The notes: a model not told the origin generated them from the sequence alone. Numbered from the stretch's first letter, positions 19,962 through 29,859 are shown. The stretch: 64,000 nucleotides of DNA from Cohnella zeiphila (GCF_014212055.1 NZ_JACJVO010000001.1:67406-131405), one strand, 5' to 3'. A program made the numbers and translations.

Positions 19962-20006
19962 GTTCATTTTCATCTGGCGCTAAGGACGCGTTCATCGTCC
20001 GTTCAT
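19962..20006 (+). promoter_or_regulatory. candidate response-regulator binding repeats before the efflux operon
   Basis: GTTCAT occurs at 19962, 19990 and 20001; the last two are exactly 11 bases apart, the spacing used by OmpR/PhoB-type dimers. The operon downstream encodes its own OmpR-type regulator. Assignment is inference from spacing only. Confidence 0.4.
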
Positions 20007-20074
20007 CTACGAATGATAGTATCCAATTATTGTTTCTTACATAATTGGTGTATCATTCGGGAGGTTCTCGGGAA

Positions 20075-21607
20075 ATGAAGAAGAAGCGCTGGAAGAAGAT
20101 CGTAACCTGGCTTGTCGTGATTTGCGTCCTCGCGGCAGGCGGGGGAGCGGGCTACTGGTATTACAACAAGGATAACACTGCGGCCGCCGCGCCTTCCTTC
20201 CAGGAGGCGAGGGTAACCCAAGGCACCATCACCCAAAGCGTAACCGGTTCGGGATCCGTTGCCGTCAGCGAATCGGATGACGCGATCATAGCCGAAGACG
20301 GCACCGTCGAGAAGGTGTCCGTGCAAGAGGGAGACGTCGTCAAGAAAGGCCAGGTGCTGGCGACGTTCGAAGGAGAAGACGTCTCGCTCGCGTTGAATAA
20401 GGCCAAATTGACGCTGCAGCAGCAGCAGATGAGCTTGCAGCAAGCGCAAGACAAATGGAAAAGCCTGAAAATTTCCGGCGCCAGCGATTCCGACCTCGAA
20501 GCAGCCGAGATGAGCATCAAGTCCGCTCAGCTGAATATCGAGCAGACGGAGCTGGAGATCCAGGACAACGAAGATAAAGCCAAAGCGCCGGATCCGCTTG
20601 TGGCTCCGATCGACGGGACGATCACGGAGGTGGATATCAAAGCGGGAGATTCCGTACAAGCCCGTTTGACCGCCTTTAAACTCGTCAATTACGATAAGCT
20701 GGAAGTGTCCATCTCCGCGGACGAGCTCGACATTACCAAGCTGAAGGTAGGGCAAACCGCCAATGTTTCGATCGAAGCGCTGAGCGGCCAGAAGATCACG
20801 GGCACGGTGTCGGATATTTCCAAGGACGGCACGGCCTCGAACGGCGTGTCGACGTTCCCGGTCACGGTTACGCTGAACGATATCGATAACGTGCTGCCGG
20901 GCATGTCCGCAGATGTGAGCATCATCATTCAGCAAAAAGAGAATGCGCTCATCGTGCCGGTCGACGCGGTGGAAACGGTCGGCGGCAAATACTTCGTGCG
21001 CGTGCCGAACAGCGGCGCCACGGGCTCGAGCGGCGGAAGCGGTACGAACAATAAGTCGAACGATGCAGCGAACGGCAACGGAGCGGCTGCAGGCGGAGCT
21101 GCCGGCGGGGCGGCGAAAGCCAGCGGAGCAGGCGCGGGCGGAGCTGCTGCCGGCGCGGCGAACGGCAACGGAGCAGGCGCAGGCGGAGCTGCCGGCGGCG
21201 CGGCGAACGGCAACGGAGCAGGAGCAGGGGGATTCACGAGAGGCTCGGGGAACCGCAGCGGAGCGGCAGGAGGAAACGGCCAGTTCCCGGGCCGCGGCGG
21301 CAGAACTACCGGCAATGCGAGCCGAGGGCAAGGAATGGGTATGATGAATGCCGCAAACGGCGACTTTAAAATGCAAGAGATTACGGTCGGCATCACGACC
21401 GATTCCCAAGTCGAAGTGACGTCGGGCCTGACCGCAGGTCAAACCGTACTGATCCCGATTATCGTGTCCTCCGGTTCCTCGACGACCACGGCGATTAAGG
21501 GAATCGGAGCCGGCGGCTTCGGCGGCGGCAACTTCGGCGGAGGCGGCTTCGTTGGAGGCGGCTTCGGCGGAGGCGGCGGCGGTAATTTCCGGAGAGCGGG
21601 AGGCTGA
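20075..21607 (+). CDS. HlyD/MacA-type periplasmic-adaptor (membrane fusion) protein of an efflux system
   Basis: An N-terminal membrane anchor (about residues 8-28) precedes a biotinyl-lipoyl half-motif (VEKVSVQEGDVVKKGQVLATF), a short coiled coil rich in Q (LTLQQQQMSLQQAQ), the second lipoyl half (VAPIDGTITEVDIKAGDSV) and beta-barrel domains. Residues 333-386 are an unusual low-complexity insert of 15-residue NGNGA(G)AGGAAGGAA repeats. The last 35 residues are glycine/phenylalanine-rich. The start at 20075 has GGGAGG upstream. It heads an operon with an ABC ATPase, a FtsX-like permease and a two-component system, a MacAB-like export set for peptides or antibiotics. Confidence 0.9.
   Translation: MKKKRWKKIVTWLVVICVLAAGGGAGYWYYNKDNTAAAAPSFQEARVTQGTITQSVTGSGSVAVSESDDAIIAEDGTVEKVSVQEGDVVKKGQVLATFEGEDVSLALNKAKLTLQQQQMSLQQAQDKWKSLKISGASDSDLEAAEMSIKSAQLNIEQTELEIQDNEDKAKAPDPLVAPIDGTITEVDIKAGDSVQARLTAFKLVNYDKLEVSISADELDITKLKVGQTANVSIEALSGQKITGTVSDISKDGTASNGVSTFPVTVTLNDIDNVLPGMSADVSIIIQQKENALIVPVDAVETVGGKYFVRVPNSGATGSSGGSGTNNKSNDAANGNGAAAGGAAGGAAKASGAGAGGAAAGAANGNGAGAGGAAGGAANGNGAGAGGFTRGSGNRSGAAGGNGQFPGRGGRTTGNASRGQGMGMMNAANGDFKMQEITVGITTDSQVEVTSGLTAGQTVLIPIIVSSGSSTTTAIKGIGAGGFGGGNFGGGGFVGGGFGGGGGGNFRRAGG
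21071..21232 (+). repeat. 45-bp coding tandem repeat in the adaptor gene
   Basis: Units start at 21071, 21116, 21161 and 21206 (3.6 copies of 45 bases), each encoding a 15-residue Gly/Ala/Asn block. The second unit is the most diverged. Confidence 0.8.
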
Positions 21608-21612
21608 CGAGA

Positions 21613-22317
21613 ATGGCCCAAATCGACAGAACTCCGCTGATCCGGCTGGAAAACATTTATAAGCATTATACGTTGGCCGGCGAAACGTTCAACGCTTTGG
21701 ACGGGGTCACTCTGACCGTCTACAAGGGCGACTTCATGGCGATCGTCGGGCCTTCCGGCTCCGGCAAATCGACGTTGATGAACGTGCTGGGCTGTTTGGA
21801 CCAGCCCAGCAGCGGCAAATACTTTCTGGACGGCGCGGAAGTGGAAGAGCTTAGCGAGAACAAGCTGGCGGTCATCCGCAACACGAAGATCGGATTTATT
21901 TTTCAAAGCTTTCACTTGCTCCCCAAGCTGAGAGCGATCGAGAACGTCGAACTGCCTCTCGTGTATCGCGGCATGTCGGCAAGCGAGCGCCGCGAAAGAG
22001 CCAAAGAATCGCTTACGAAGGTCGGCCTGGGAGAAAAAATGTTCCACATCCCCAACCAGTTGTCGGGGGGCCAGCAGCAGCGCGTGGCGATCGCAAGAGC
22101 GCTCGCGGGCATTCCCCCGCTGCTCTTGGCGGACGAGCCGACGGGAGCCCTCGACAGCAAGACGAGCCGCGACGTGATGGGCCTGCTTCAAGAGCTGAAT
22201 GCGGAAGGCAATACGATCGTGCTCATTACCCACGATCCGAACGTCGCCGCTCAGGCCAAACGGGTCGTGCGCATCCAAGACGGCAAATTGACGGAAGAAA
22301 GGATTGAAGCGTCGTGA
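21613..22317 (+). CDS. ABC transporter ATP-binding protein (MacB/LolD type)
   Basis: This 234-residue ATPase shows Walker A GPSGSGKS (46-53), the Q-loop [12 protein letters not shown], signature LSGGQQQR, Walker [12 protein letters not shown] and a switch His in LITHDP. It belongs to the lipoprotein/macrolide export type that pairs with FtsX-like permeases. GGGAGG precedes the ATG. The stop overlaps the permease start (GTGA), so both subunits are translationally coupled. Confidence 0.95.
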   Translation: MAQIDRTPLIRLENIYKHYTLAGETFNALDGVTLTVYKGDFMAIVGPSGSGKSTLMNVLGCLDQPSSGKYFLDGAEVEELSENKLAVIRNTKIGFIFQSFHLLPKLRAIENVELPLVYRGMSASERRERAKESLTKVGLGEKMFHIPNQLSGGQQQRVAIARALAGIPPLLLADEPTGALDSKTSRDVMGLLQELNAEGNTIVLITHDPNVAAQAKRVVRIQDGKLTEERIEAS

Positions 22318-23480
22318 AGTTGTCGCAAGGTGTAAAAATGGCCTGGCACAGCGTCAGTACGCAGAAGATGCGTACTTTGCTCACGGTGCTCGGAATTATG
22401 ATAGGCGTCGCTTCGGTCACCATCATGGTCGCGATCGGCAACGGTACCGCCGAGCAGGTCAAAAGCCAGATGCAAGGGCTGGGGACGAACATGCTGACCG
22501 CCAACGTGATCGGCCGCGGCGCCGTCACGAGCATTACGCTGGACGATGCCAAAGACTTGACGGACATCGACGGCGTCGAGACGTACGCTCCGGTCATCAG
22601 CGGCTCGGTGACGGCCAAATACAAAACGAATACGTATAGCGCATCCGTACAAGCCACGACGCCCTCCTTCGCGGATGTCCGGGACTACACGGTCTCCGAA
22701 GGCCGGTTCATCAAGGACATCGACGGCGCCTTCTCGCAGAAGGTTGCCGTCGTCGGATCCGAGGTCGTCAGCGAGTTGTCGATGTCCAATCCGGTCGGAC
22801 AAACGATCAGCCTGAACGGGTCTCTCTATACGATCGTCGGCGTTCTGGCATCGAAGGGCAGCACCTCCGCCGGGTCGAGCGACAACGTCGTGATCATCCC
22901 GATTCAGACGGCCCGCGTCGCGCTTAAAACCGATGCGATCCGTACTATCTACGTGCAAGTAGCAAGCAGCGACAAGGTCGATTTCGTGCAGACGATGCTC
23001 GAGTTCAAGCTTCAGCAGTTTTTCCGGAACGACGAGAACGCTTATACCGTATTCAATCAGTCGGACCTGCTGGAGACGATTACGGCGGTCTCCACCTCCA
23101 TGTCGACGATGCTTACGTACGTGGCGGCGATCTCGCTCCTGGTCGGCGGCATCGGAATTATGAACATGATGCTGACCTCGGTAACGGAGCGCACGAAGGA
23201 GATCGGGATCCGGAAATCTCTTGGCGCCAAGCAGAGGGACATTCTGTTTCAGTTTCTCGTGGAAGCGGGGATGATCGGCGGACTCGGCGGCTTGGTGGGG
23301 GTTATCGTCGGGGCAAGCGGCTCGAAATTCGCGGGCAAGCTGATGGATTCCCCTGCGTCGCCATCGGTCAATATCATGGTGCTCGCGTTGATCTTCTCCA
23401 TGGGGGTCGGCGTTCTGTTCGGTTTCCTGCCCGCGCGCAGAGCTTCCAAGCTGAACCCCGTCGACGCGTTACGACAATAG
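22314..23480 (+). CDS. MacB-like ABC transporter permease (FtsX family)
   Basis: The 388-residue protein has one N-terminal helix (TLLTVLGIMIGVASVTIMVAIG), a large extracytoplasmic MacB-PCD domain (about 45-250), and three C-terminal helices of the FtsX domain with the family motif MMLTSVTERTKEIGIRKSLGAK. It would work with the preceding ATPase and the adaptor as an exporter. It starts with GTG overlapping the ATPase stop. The two-component genes follow after 46 bases. Confidence 0.95.
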   Translation: MKLSQGVKMAWHSVSTQKMRTLLTVLGIMIGVASVTIMVAIGNGTAEQVKSQMQGLGTNMLTANVIGRGAVTSITLDDAKDLTDIDGVETYAPVISGSVTAKYKTNTYSASVQATTPSFADVRDYTVSEGRFIKDIDGAFSQKVAVVGSEVVSELSMSNPVGQTISLNGSLYTIVGVLASKGSTSAGSSDNVVIIPIQTARVALKTDAIRTIYVQVASSDKVDFVQTMLEFKLQQFFRNDENAYTVFNQSDLLETITAVSTSMSTMLTYVAAISLLVGGIGIMNMMLTSVTERTKEIGIRKSLGAKQRDILFQFLVEAGMIGGLGGLVGVIVGASGSKFAGKLMDSPASPSVNIMVLALIFSMGVGVLFGFLPARRASKLNPVDALRQ

Positions 23481-23526
23481 CAAGTTTTTCTGACTATCGA
23501 AATGTGCGAAGGAGTGCGGACCGCTC

Positions 23527-24210
23527 ATGGCCGTTGCCAACATCCTTGTCATCGAGGACGATCCTTATATCAGCGACCTGATCGGTCTGTACTTGAAGCG
23601 CGAAGGGTTTCATTACACGGTGGCCTGCAACGGAGAGGAAGGCATCGAACAGTTCCTCTCCGAGCCGCCCGACCTGGTCATTCTCGACCTGATGCTGCCC
23701 GGCGCAGACGGCTGGACCGTCTGCCGGCGCATCCGGACCGAGCGGGCGACGCCGATCATCATTCTGACCGGCAAAGGGGAAAGTTACGACAAGCTCAAAG
23801 GGTTCGAGCTCGGCGCCGACGATTATCTCGTCAAGCCGTTCGACCCGAAGGAGCTGGTGGCGCGGATCAAAGCGGTCATGCGCCGGACGAAGCCGGGCTT
23901 CGCGCGCGAGCCGGTCAAGCTGCCGGATCTCGTCATCGATCTTGACCGTTACGTCGTCGTATGCGGCGGGAATGAATTGACGCTTCCTCCGAAGGAGATG
24001 GAGCTGCTTCATGCGCTAGCCTCCATGCCCAACCGGGTGCTGACGCGGGAGCAGCTGCTCGACCGGGTATGGGGATTCGATTTTGAAGGGGATCCGCGGA
24101 CGGTGGACGTTCATATTAAACGAATTCGCGAGAAAATCGGCAATTCCGAGCATTGCCGGATCGAGACGATTCGGGGCGTGGGCTACAAGTTCGAGGTGAG
24201 CGGAGCATGA
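23527..24210 (+). CDS. OmpR/PhoB-family response regulator
   Basis: An N-terminal receiver (IEDDPYISDL; phospho-acceptor D54 in VILDLMLPG; K in DYLVKPFDPKEL) is joined to a C-terminal winged helix with RTVDVHIKRIREKIG and TIRGVGYKF. At 227 residues it is a standard DNA-binding regulator. AAGGAG lies 13 bases before the ATG. It overlaps the histidine-kinase start by four bases and lies behind the efflux genes, so it probably controls them. GTTCAT direct repeats before the operon are candidate sites. Confidence 0.95.
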   Translation: MAVANILVIEDDPYISDLIGLYLKREGFHYTVACNGEEGIEQFLSEPPDLVILDLMLPGADGWTVCRRIRTERATPIIILTGKGESYDKLKGFELGADDYLVKPFDPKELVARIKAVMRRTKPGFAREPVKLPDLVIDLDRYVVVCGGNELTLPPKEMELLHALASMPNRVLTREQLLDRVWGFDFEGDPRTVDVHIKRIREKIGNSEHCRIETIRGVGYKFEVSGA

Positions 24211-25640
24211 TCCGGTGGAACGGCATCACCGTCAAGCTTCTGCTCGCCTTTTTCGCCATTTTGCTGCTCTCATTCTCTGTCACTTCGGCCGTCTCCTTCT
24301 GGTTCATCCGCTCCGAGCTCGGACATCGGAACGACGCGTTCGAGGAGGAGCAGCTCAGTGTCGCGGCCGCGCTCGTTCGCAGCGCGTACCGGGAGAAGTG
24401 GAGCGACGACATGCTCCGCTCCGCCTTGCAGATCGCGACCGGCCCGATGAACCGGACGATCTACGTGCTGGACCGGGACGGCAAAGTGCTCGTTCAAGCG
24501 GGGGCGCAGGGAGCGCAGCTTCCCCCTCCCGATTCGGGCCTGCTCCGCGACGTCCTGACTCGGGGCAAGACCGTCATCGCCCAGCCGGTGCCCGGAAGCG
24601 GGTCGCCGCTATTGTCCGCCGCGCCGGTAAGCGGCGACAACCGGTTCGCGGGAAAGGCGGTCGTCATCGTCTCCCGCGAACTGAAGCGGGAATTCCGCGG
24701 CTTTACCGGTATGTTCCGCAACGTCATGATTTCGACGCTTGTCTTCTCTATCCTCATCGTGTTTTTCGTCTCCAGCCGGATGACCGCGCGGCTGCGCCGA
24801 ATGAAGGATGCCGCCCGCCAGATCGCGACGGGCAAGTTCGACGTGCGGCTGGACGAACGGCCGAGAGACGAGATCGGAGAACTGGCCGGCTCTTTGAACC
24901 ATATGTCGCAGGAGCTCGGAAGCCTCGACCGGATGAGGAGGGAGTTCCTGGCCAATGTCTCTCACGACTTGCGGTCGCCGCTCACGTCGATCGGCGGCTA
25001 CGTAGAAGCGATGATCGACGGCGCGGTGCCCGAAGACAAGCGGGACGCCTACCTCGATCTGATCCGCAGCCAGACGCAGCGAATGAACCGGCTGGTCAAC
25101 GACCTGCTGGAGATGGCGCGAATGGAAGCGGGTCAACTGAACATCTCGCCGACTCCCTACAATCTGTCCGAATGGGTCCGTAGGCTGCTCGCCGGTCTCG
25201 ATCCGGAATTCACCCGGCGCTCGATTCGCTTCGAGCTGACCGGAGCGCCGGACGACGTCTGGGTGCTCGCCGACCCGCACCTGATCGACCAGGTGCTGTC
25301 CAATCTGCTGCTGAACGCGATCCAGTTTTCCCCGAACGGCCAGTCGGTCGAAGTATCGATCGAACGGGACGGGACGGATGCCGTCGTCAGCGTCCGCGAC
25401 GAAGGGGTCGGCATCTCCAAGGAGAATCTGGACCGCATCTGGCAGCGGTTCTACAAATCCGACAAAGCCCGATCCGCCCACGCGGGGAGCGGGCTCGGCC
25501 TGTCCATCGTGCAGCACGTGCTCGCCAGGCACGGCACGGCGGCCACGGTCGAGAGCAAGCCGGGCCGCGGTTCGAAGTTCACGTTCCGGCTGCCGACCGT
25601 CGAGCCTCCGGCTTCCGCCCGCTCGTCCGTCCATCGCTAA
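24207..25640 (+). CDS. sensor histidine kinase with HAMP domain
   Basis: The 477-residue kinase has membrane helices at about 10-33 and 171-190 enclosing an extracytoplasmic sensor domain. A HAMP domain (RRMKDAARQIATGKFDVRLDER) follows, then the H-box VSHDLRSPLT (H253), N-box LLLNAIQFS and G-boxes DEGVGIS and AGSGLGLSIV. It starts at an ATG overlapping the regulator stop. The signal is unknown; by context it may be the efflux substrate or envelope stress. Confidence 0.95.
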   Translation: MIRWNGITVKLLLAFFAILLLSFSVTSAVSFWFIRSELGHRNDAFEEEQLSVAAALVRSAYREKWSDDMLRSALQIATGPMNRTIYVLDRDGKVLVQAGAQGAQLPPPDSGLLRDVLTRGKTVIAQPVPGSGSPLLSAAPVSGDNRFAGKAVVIVSRELKREFRGFTGMFRNVMISTLVFSILIVFFVSSRMTARLRRMKDAARQIATGKFDVRLDERPRDEIGELAGSLNHMSQELGSLDRMRREFLANVSHDLRSPLTSIGGYVEAMIDGAVPEDKRDAYLDLIRSQTQRMNRLVNDLLEMARMEAGQLNISPTPYNLSEWVRRLLAGLDPEFTRRSIRFELTGAPDDVWVLADPHLIDQVLSNLLLNAIQFSPNGQSVEVSIERDGTDAVVSVRDEGVGISKENLDRIWQRFYKSDKARSAHAGSGLGLSIVQHVLARHGTAATVESKPGRGSKFTFRLPTVEPPASARSSVHR

Positions 25641-25706
25641 CCCCACCGGGAATAAGCCGCCAATCCCATTTATAAGTCTATGGTCCCGGTTCCCGAGACC
25701 GATCGG

Positions 25707-25736
25707 TTGACGATTCCCGTCGTCAAGAGGCATAAT
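25707..25736 (+). promoter_or_regulatory. SigA-type promoter of relA
   Basis: TTGACG and CATAAT with an 18-base spacer, 72 bases before the relA ATG. Confidence 0.65.
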
Positions 25737-25807
25737 GAAAGGAAATCTTCTTTTACGGGAACCGGCCGCGCCGATCGCAGGCAGATTTTCAGGGAAAGGA
25801 ACTTGGC

Positions 25808-28000
25808 ATGGGCATGGAGCAGCTGCTCGAGAAAGCATCCCAATATATGAAAGATCAGGATTTGCAGCGCGTCCGCGAGGCTTATGAATACGCGGATGAA
25901 GCCCATCGCGGGCAGCTGCGCAAATCCGGCGAGCCTTATATTCTTCATCCCGTTGCCGTTGCCGAGATCCTGGTCAACATGCAGATGGATGTCGTCACGG
26001 TGATGGCCGCGCTGCTTCATGACGTCGTCGAAGACACGAATGTGACGGTCGACGACGTCAAGGAACGCTTCGGCGAGACGATCGCCGGCCTGGTCGACGG
26101 GCTGACGAAGCTGGAGAAAATCCAGTTCCGCTCGAAGGAAGAGCAGCAGAACGAGAACTACCGGAAGATGTTCGTCGCGATGGCCAACGACATCCGCGTC
26201 ATTCTGATCAAGCTCGCCGACCGTCTGCACAATATGCGGACGCTCAAATACCAATCGGAAGAAAGCCAGCGCCGCATCGCCCACGAGACGATGGAGATTT
26301 ACTGTCCGATCGCCCATCGCCTCGGGATCAGCGCGATCAAGTGGGAGATGGAGGACATTGCCCTTCGCTTCCTCAACCCGCAGCAGTACTACCGCATCGC
26401 CAACTTAATGAAGAAGAAGCGAACGGAACGGGAGCAGTATATTGCGGATCTCATCGCCAAAATCCGCGAGAAGCTGGAAGAGATGGGCATCCAGGGCGAC
26501 ATCTCCGGGCGCCCGAAGCATATTTTCAGCGTGTTCAAGAAAATGACGACGAAGAACAAGCAGTTCAACGAGATTTACGATCTGCTCGCCATTCGCATTC
26601 TCGTGGACAACGTCAAGGACTGCTACGCGACTCTCGGCATTATCCATACTCTCTGGAAGCCGATGCCCGGCCGTTTCAAAGATTATATCGCCATGCCCAA
26701 AGCGAACATGTACCAGTCCCTGCATACGACCGTCGTCGGACCGACCGGCGAACCGACGGAAGTGCAGATCCGCACGTGGGAGATGCATCGGACAAGCGAA
26801 TTCGGGATCGCGGCGCATTGGGCTTATAAAGAAGGCAAAGAGACCGGAGTCGTCCAAGGTTCCTTCGGGGACAAGATGAACTGGTTCCGAGAGATCATCG
26901 AGCTGCAGCAAGAGACGCGGGATGCCGCCGAATTCATGGAATCGCTCAAAATGGACTTTTTCACCGATCTCGTCTTCGTCTTCACGCCCAAGGGGGAAGT
27001 GTTCGAGCTGCCCGCCGGCTCGGTTCCTCTCGACTTCGCATACCGGATTCATACGGAGGTCGGCAACCGGACGATCGGTGCCAAAGTGAACGGGCGCATC
27101 GTGCCGCTCGACCACCAGCTCAAGACGGGCGATATCGTCGAGATTCTGACCTCCAAGCATTCCTACGGCCCGAGCCAGGACTGGCTCAAGATCGCCCAAT
27201 CGTCGCACGCCCGGAGCAAAATCCGCCAGTGGTTTAAGAAAGAGAAGCGCGAAGAGAACGTCGAGAAAGGCTGGGAGTCGCTCGAACGAGAGCTGAAGCG
27301 GATCGGCCTGGAACCGCCGGAATGGATGACGGACGAGAAGCTGATCGAGGTCGCGCGCAAGTTCGCCTTTAACGATATCGAAGACATGATGTCGGCGATC
27401 GGCTTCGGCGGCATTACCGCTGCGCAGATATGCACCCGGCTGACGGAGAAGCTGCGCAAGGAAGCGGAGGAAGCGCAGCAGATTCAACTGACGTCCGAAG
27501 GGATCAAGGAAGCCCGTACGGTGCCTCAGGAGCGGAAAACCCGCAGCTCTCACGGCGTTATCGTCAAAGGCGTCGACAACGTGCTCGTCCGCTTCGCCCG
27601 CTGCTGCAGCCCGGTGCCGGGCGACGATATCGTGGGCTACATTACGCGCGGCCGGGGCGTGTCGGTGCACCGGACCGACTGCCCGAACCTTCCGCATGCG
27701 GCGGAAGGAGAAGAAGCGGCCCGCGTCATCGAGGTGTCGTGGGAGGAAGCGTCGGAAGCGAGCTACAGCGTGGAGATCGAGATTCTCGGCCATGACCGGC
27801 GCGGGCTGCTTAACGAAGTGCTGCAGTCCGTATCGGAGAGCAAGACGAACATTGCCGCCGTCTCCGGACGTTCCGACCGCAACAAGGTAGCCGTCATGCA
27901 TCTGACCATTCTGATCCGCAACAAGGACCATCTGCAGTCGGTCGTCGAGAAGATCAAGCGGGTGAAAGATATTTTCTCCGTGCAGCGGGTCATTCAATAG
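25808..28000 (+). CDS. relA: bifunctional (p)ppGpp synthetase/hydrolase Rel
   Basis: The 730-residue protein is a full-length Rel. It has an N-terminal HD hydrolase domain (HPVAVAEIL..., [20 protein letters not shown]), a synthetase domain ([20 protein letters not shown]), a TGS domain ([29 protein letters not shown]), a zinc-finger/helical region ([14 protein letters not shown]) and a C-terminal ACT domain. Both catalytic motifs are intact, so it should make and degrade the alarmone in the stringent response. AAAGGA precedes the ATG. The gene dtd follows 25 bases downstream. Confidence 0.97.
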   Translation: MGMEQLLEKASQYMKDQDLQRVREAYEYADEAHRGQLRKSGEPYILHPVAVAEILVNMQMDVVTVMAALLHDVVEDTNVTVDDVKERFGETIAGLVDGLTKLEKIQFRSKEEQQNENYRKMFVAMANDIRVILIKLADRLHNMRTLKYQSEESQRRIAHETMEIYCPIAHRLGISAIKWEMEDIALRFLNPQQYYRIANLMKKKRTEREQYIADLIAKIREKLEEMGIQGDISGRPKHIFSVFKKMTTKNKQFNEIYDLLAIRILVDNVKDCYATLGIIHTLWKPMPGRFKDYIAMPKANMYQSLHTTVVGPTGEPTEVQIRTWEMHRTSEFGIAAHWAYKEGKETGVVQGSFGDKMNWFREIIELQQETRDAAEFMESLKMDFFTDLVFVFTPKGEVFELPAGSVPLDFAYRIHTEVGNRTIGAKVNGRIVPLDHQLKTGDIVEILTSKHSYGPSQDWLKIAQSSHARSKIRQWFKKEKREENVEKGWESLERELKRIGLEPPEWMTDEKLIEVARKFAFNDIEDMMSAIGFGGITAAQICTRLTEKLRKEAEEAQQIQLTSEGIKEARTVPQERKTRSSHGVIVKGVDNVLVRFARCCSPVPGDDIVGYITRGRGVSVHRTDCPNLPHAAEGEEAARVIEVSWEEASEASYSVEIEILGHDRRGLLNEVLQSVSESKTNIAAVSGRSDRNKVAVMHLTILIRNKDHLQSVVEKIKRVKDIFSVQRVIQ

Positions 28001-28025
28001 AGAGACGAAACGGAGGAAATTCGGC

Positions 28026-28493
28026 GTGAAAGTGGTGCTGCAGCGCGTCTTGGAAGCGGCGGTTCGGGTGGAAGGCGAGCTCGTCGGCGAGATCGGACAA
28101 GGGCTGCTGCTGCTGGTCGGCTTCGGTCATGAAGACGGGGAAGCCGAGCTGGTCTGGATGGCCGACAAGGTGGCAGGCTTGCGCGTGTTTGAAGACGACG
28201 CCGGCAAAATGAACCTGTCCGTAACCGAGGTCGGCGGCTCCGTGCTGTCCGTGTCTCAATTCACCTTGTACGGGGACTGCCGGAAAGGACGCCGTCCGAA
28301 CTTTATGGGAGCTGCCCGTCCGGAACGGGCTTCCTCGCTTTACGACCGGTTCAACGCCTTGCTGCAAGCTCGCGGGCTGCCGGTCGAGACAGGGCGCTTC
28401 GGAGCCATGATGGACGTCTCCCTCGTCAATGACGGCCCGGTGACGCTCATTCTGGAAAATCCGAACGGCGCATCGAACCCGACGGGGGAGTGA
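28026..28493 (+). CDS. dtd: D-aminoacyl-tRNA deacylase
   Basis: Dtd hydrolyses D-amino acids (and glycine) from mischarged tRNA. The 155-residue protein begins [17 protein letters not shown] and carries the catalytic SQFTLYGD motif and the C-terminal [10 protein letters not shown], whose GP residues give chiral selectivity. It starts with GTG, with AACGGAGG upstream. The relA-dtd arrangement is conserved in Bacillales. Confidence 0.96.
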   Translation: MKVVLQRVLEAAVRVEGELVGEIGQGLLLLVGFGHEDGEAELVWMADKVAGLRVFEDDAGKMNLSVTEVGGSVLSVSQFTLYGDCRKGRRPNFMGAARPERASSLYDRFNALLQARGLPVETGRFGAMMDVSLVNDGPVTLILENPNGASNPTGE

Positions 28494-28550
28494 AGCGGCG
28501 CCGGAATGGCAACACTACAAGTCGAGTCCAGTGAAGAGGAGTCGGCTTGA

Positions 28551-28727
28551 ATGAGACGTTCCGGCAAGGAAGCGAAGCATGTAAGGTGGATGCAGCAGGG
28601 GGCTCCGGTCGAGCGGCGGGAAGCGCTGGCGGTCCGGTCCGACTCCGAATGGGCGGACGAGCTCGGACACGACGCCCGATCGGGTCAAGTTTACGGGAGA
28701 CGCCATCCTCCGATGACGCGCGGATAA
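28551..28727 (+). CDS. small hypothetical protein (58 aa)
   Basis: An open frame of 58 codons starts at ATG 28551, nine bases after AGAGGAG, and stops at 28725-28727 inside the 5' arm of a terminator. The product begins MRRSGKEAKHVRWM and is very basic at its N-terminus with a mixed acidic middle (DSEWADELGHD). I recognise no family. Support comes from the ribosome site and the terminator placed exactly at its end; it could simply be the 3' untranslated region of relA-dtd. Confidence 0.45.
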   Translation: MRRSGKEAKHVRWMQQGAPVERREALAVRSDSEWADELGHDARSGQVYGRRHPPMTRG

Positions 28728-28754
28728 GGAAGCGATAAGAAGCGCTTCCTTTTC
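28726..28754 (+). terminator. terminator of the relA-dtd transcript
   Basis: Arms AAGGAAGCG and CGCTTCCTT (9 bp), 8-base loop, then TTCT. It overlaps the stop codon of the 58-codon ORF. Confidence 0.8.
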
Positions 28755-28847
28755 TGTAATGAAACTGTAATCCTGTTTTCATCATTCTTTAAAACAAACC
28801 CCTTATTATACAAGGTGACCCCCTTTTTTCAATATATATTCAAATTG

Positions 28848-28871
28848 AACCTGTCGGACGGCCGACAGGTT
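28848..28871 (-). terminator. hairpin at the 3' end of the lacI-type gene
   Basis: AACCTGTCGG and CCGACAGGTT pair around a 4-base loop directly after the TAA of the regulator. The minus-strand tail (TTCAATTTG) is weak; the plus-strand tail TATTTTTCTTTT is better, so it may also stop plus-strand transcripts. Confidence 0.55.
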
Positions 28872-29859
28872 ATTTTTCTTTTGGCGCGGCGGAGACGGTT
28901 CCCCCTTTGAAGAATTTCATCTCGCTCAAGTACGTGACTTCCGGCGAAGTTTTCTTCCGATGGATCGTCTCGATCAGCCGGGCGACGGCGGTCTGCCGGT
29001 CGGCCGGGGACACGAAGACGGTCGTCAGCTCCGGCTTGCTGAGATGGGCGAGCTCCGAATACCCGTACCCGATCAGGCTTACTTGCGACGGCACGGCAAT
29101 GCCGCGTTCCTTCAACCACTGCAGGGCGCCGAACTGGATGACCGTATTGACGCAGAAGATCGCGGTATAGTCGATGTCCAGCACCTGCAGGCGCGCGCAC
29201 ATCTCGTAGCCGTCCTCGTCCTTGCTCGCTTGAATCAACGATTTGTCAACCTCGATGCCCGCCTCCTCCAGCGCCTCGTAATATCCTTCGAGGTTGGTGC
29301 GATGGATTCGGGTTTCCAGATTGCCGCTGAAAAAAGCGATCCGGCGATGGCCGTGCTCCAGCAGCATTTTTACCGCTTCGTAAGCCCCTTTTCGATGGTC
29401 CATCACGACGCTGTTCGTTCCTTCGCGAGGGATGCCGCCGTAGAACAAATAGGGGACGTTCGCGCTGACGATCAGATCGATCGCCGACTCGTCCAAATCT
29501 CCGGTGACGATGTACCCGTCCGCTTCCTTGTTCTGAATGATTTTGCGCAACTTCTCCTGATCGCCCGGCTCCGCCTGGATGTTCACGAACAGAAGGGAGT
29601 AGTTGCTCTTGCTGGCGGCGTCTTCGATGATCTTCAGATCGTACATGTAACGGGGGTCGTCCGGCGTGCGGCCGTGCAGGACGAAGCAAAGCCTCGGGGA
29701 AGCTTCCGTGCCGACGTAGCCGAGTTCTTTGGCCGCCTGCAAAATTTTTTGCCGGGTTTTCTCCGCGATCGTGCTGCTCGGGGTGTTATTGAGAACGAGG
29801 GATACCGCGGAACGCGATACTCCGACATACTCGGCGATGTCCTTCTTGGTTACGGGCAA
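28870..29859 (-). CDS. LacI-family transcriptional regulator
   Basis: The N-terminal helix-turn-helix (VTKKDIAEYVGVSRSAVSLVLNN) and hinge (KILQAAKELGYV) are followed by a periplasmic-binding-like sugar domain (GYIVTGDLDE, GHRRIAFFSGN, GYGYSELAHLSKPELTTV). The TTG at 29859 is preferred because GAGGAG lies ten bases before it and it gives the usual LPVTKKDIA start; an ATG nine codons upstream has no good site. It lies downstream of the ABC sugar-import genes with its own promoter. It probably represses this carbohydrate locus. Confidence 0.9.
   Translation of the reverse strand: MPVTKKDIAEYVGVSRSAVSLVLNNTPSSTIAEKTRQKILQAAKELGYVGTEASPRLCFVLHGRTPDDPRYMYDLKIIEDAASKSNYSLLFVNIQAEPGDQEKLRKIIQNKEADGYIVTGDLDESAIDLIVSANVPYLFYGGIPREGTNSVVMDHRKGAYEAVKMLLEHGHRRIAFFSGNLETRIHRTNLEGYYEALEEAGIEVDKSLIQASKDEDGYEMCARLQVLDIDYTAIFCVNTVIQFGALQWLKERGIAVPSQVSLIGYGYSELAHLSKPELTTVFVSPADRQTAVARLIETIHRKKTSPEVTYLSEMKFFKGGTVSAAPKEK

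Noticed and set aside
28506..28550. 14-codon ORF just before the 58-codon ORF
   Set aside because: No ribosome-binding site and no recognisable features; the stop is simply adjacent to the next ATG.
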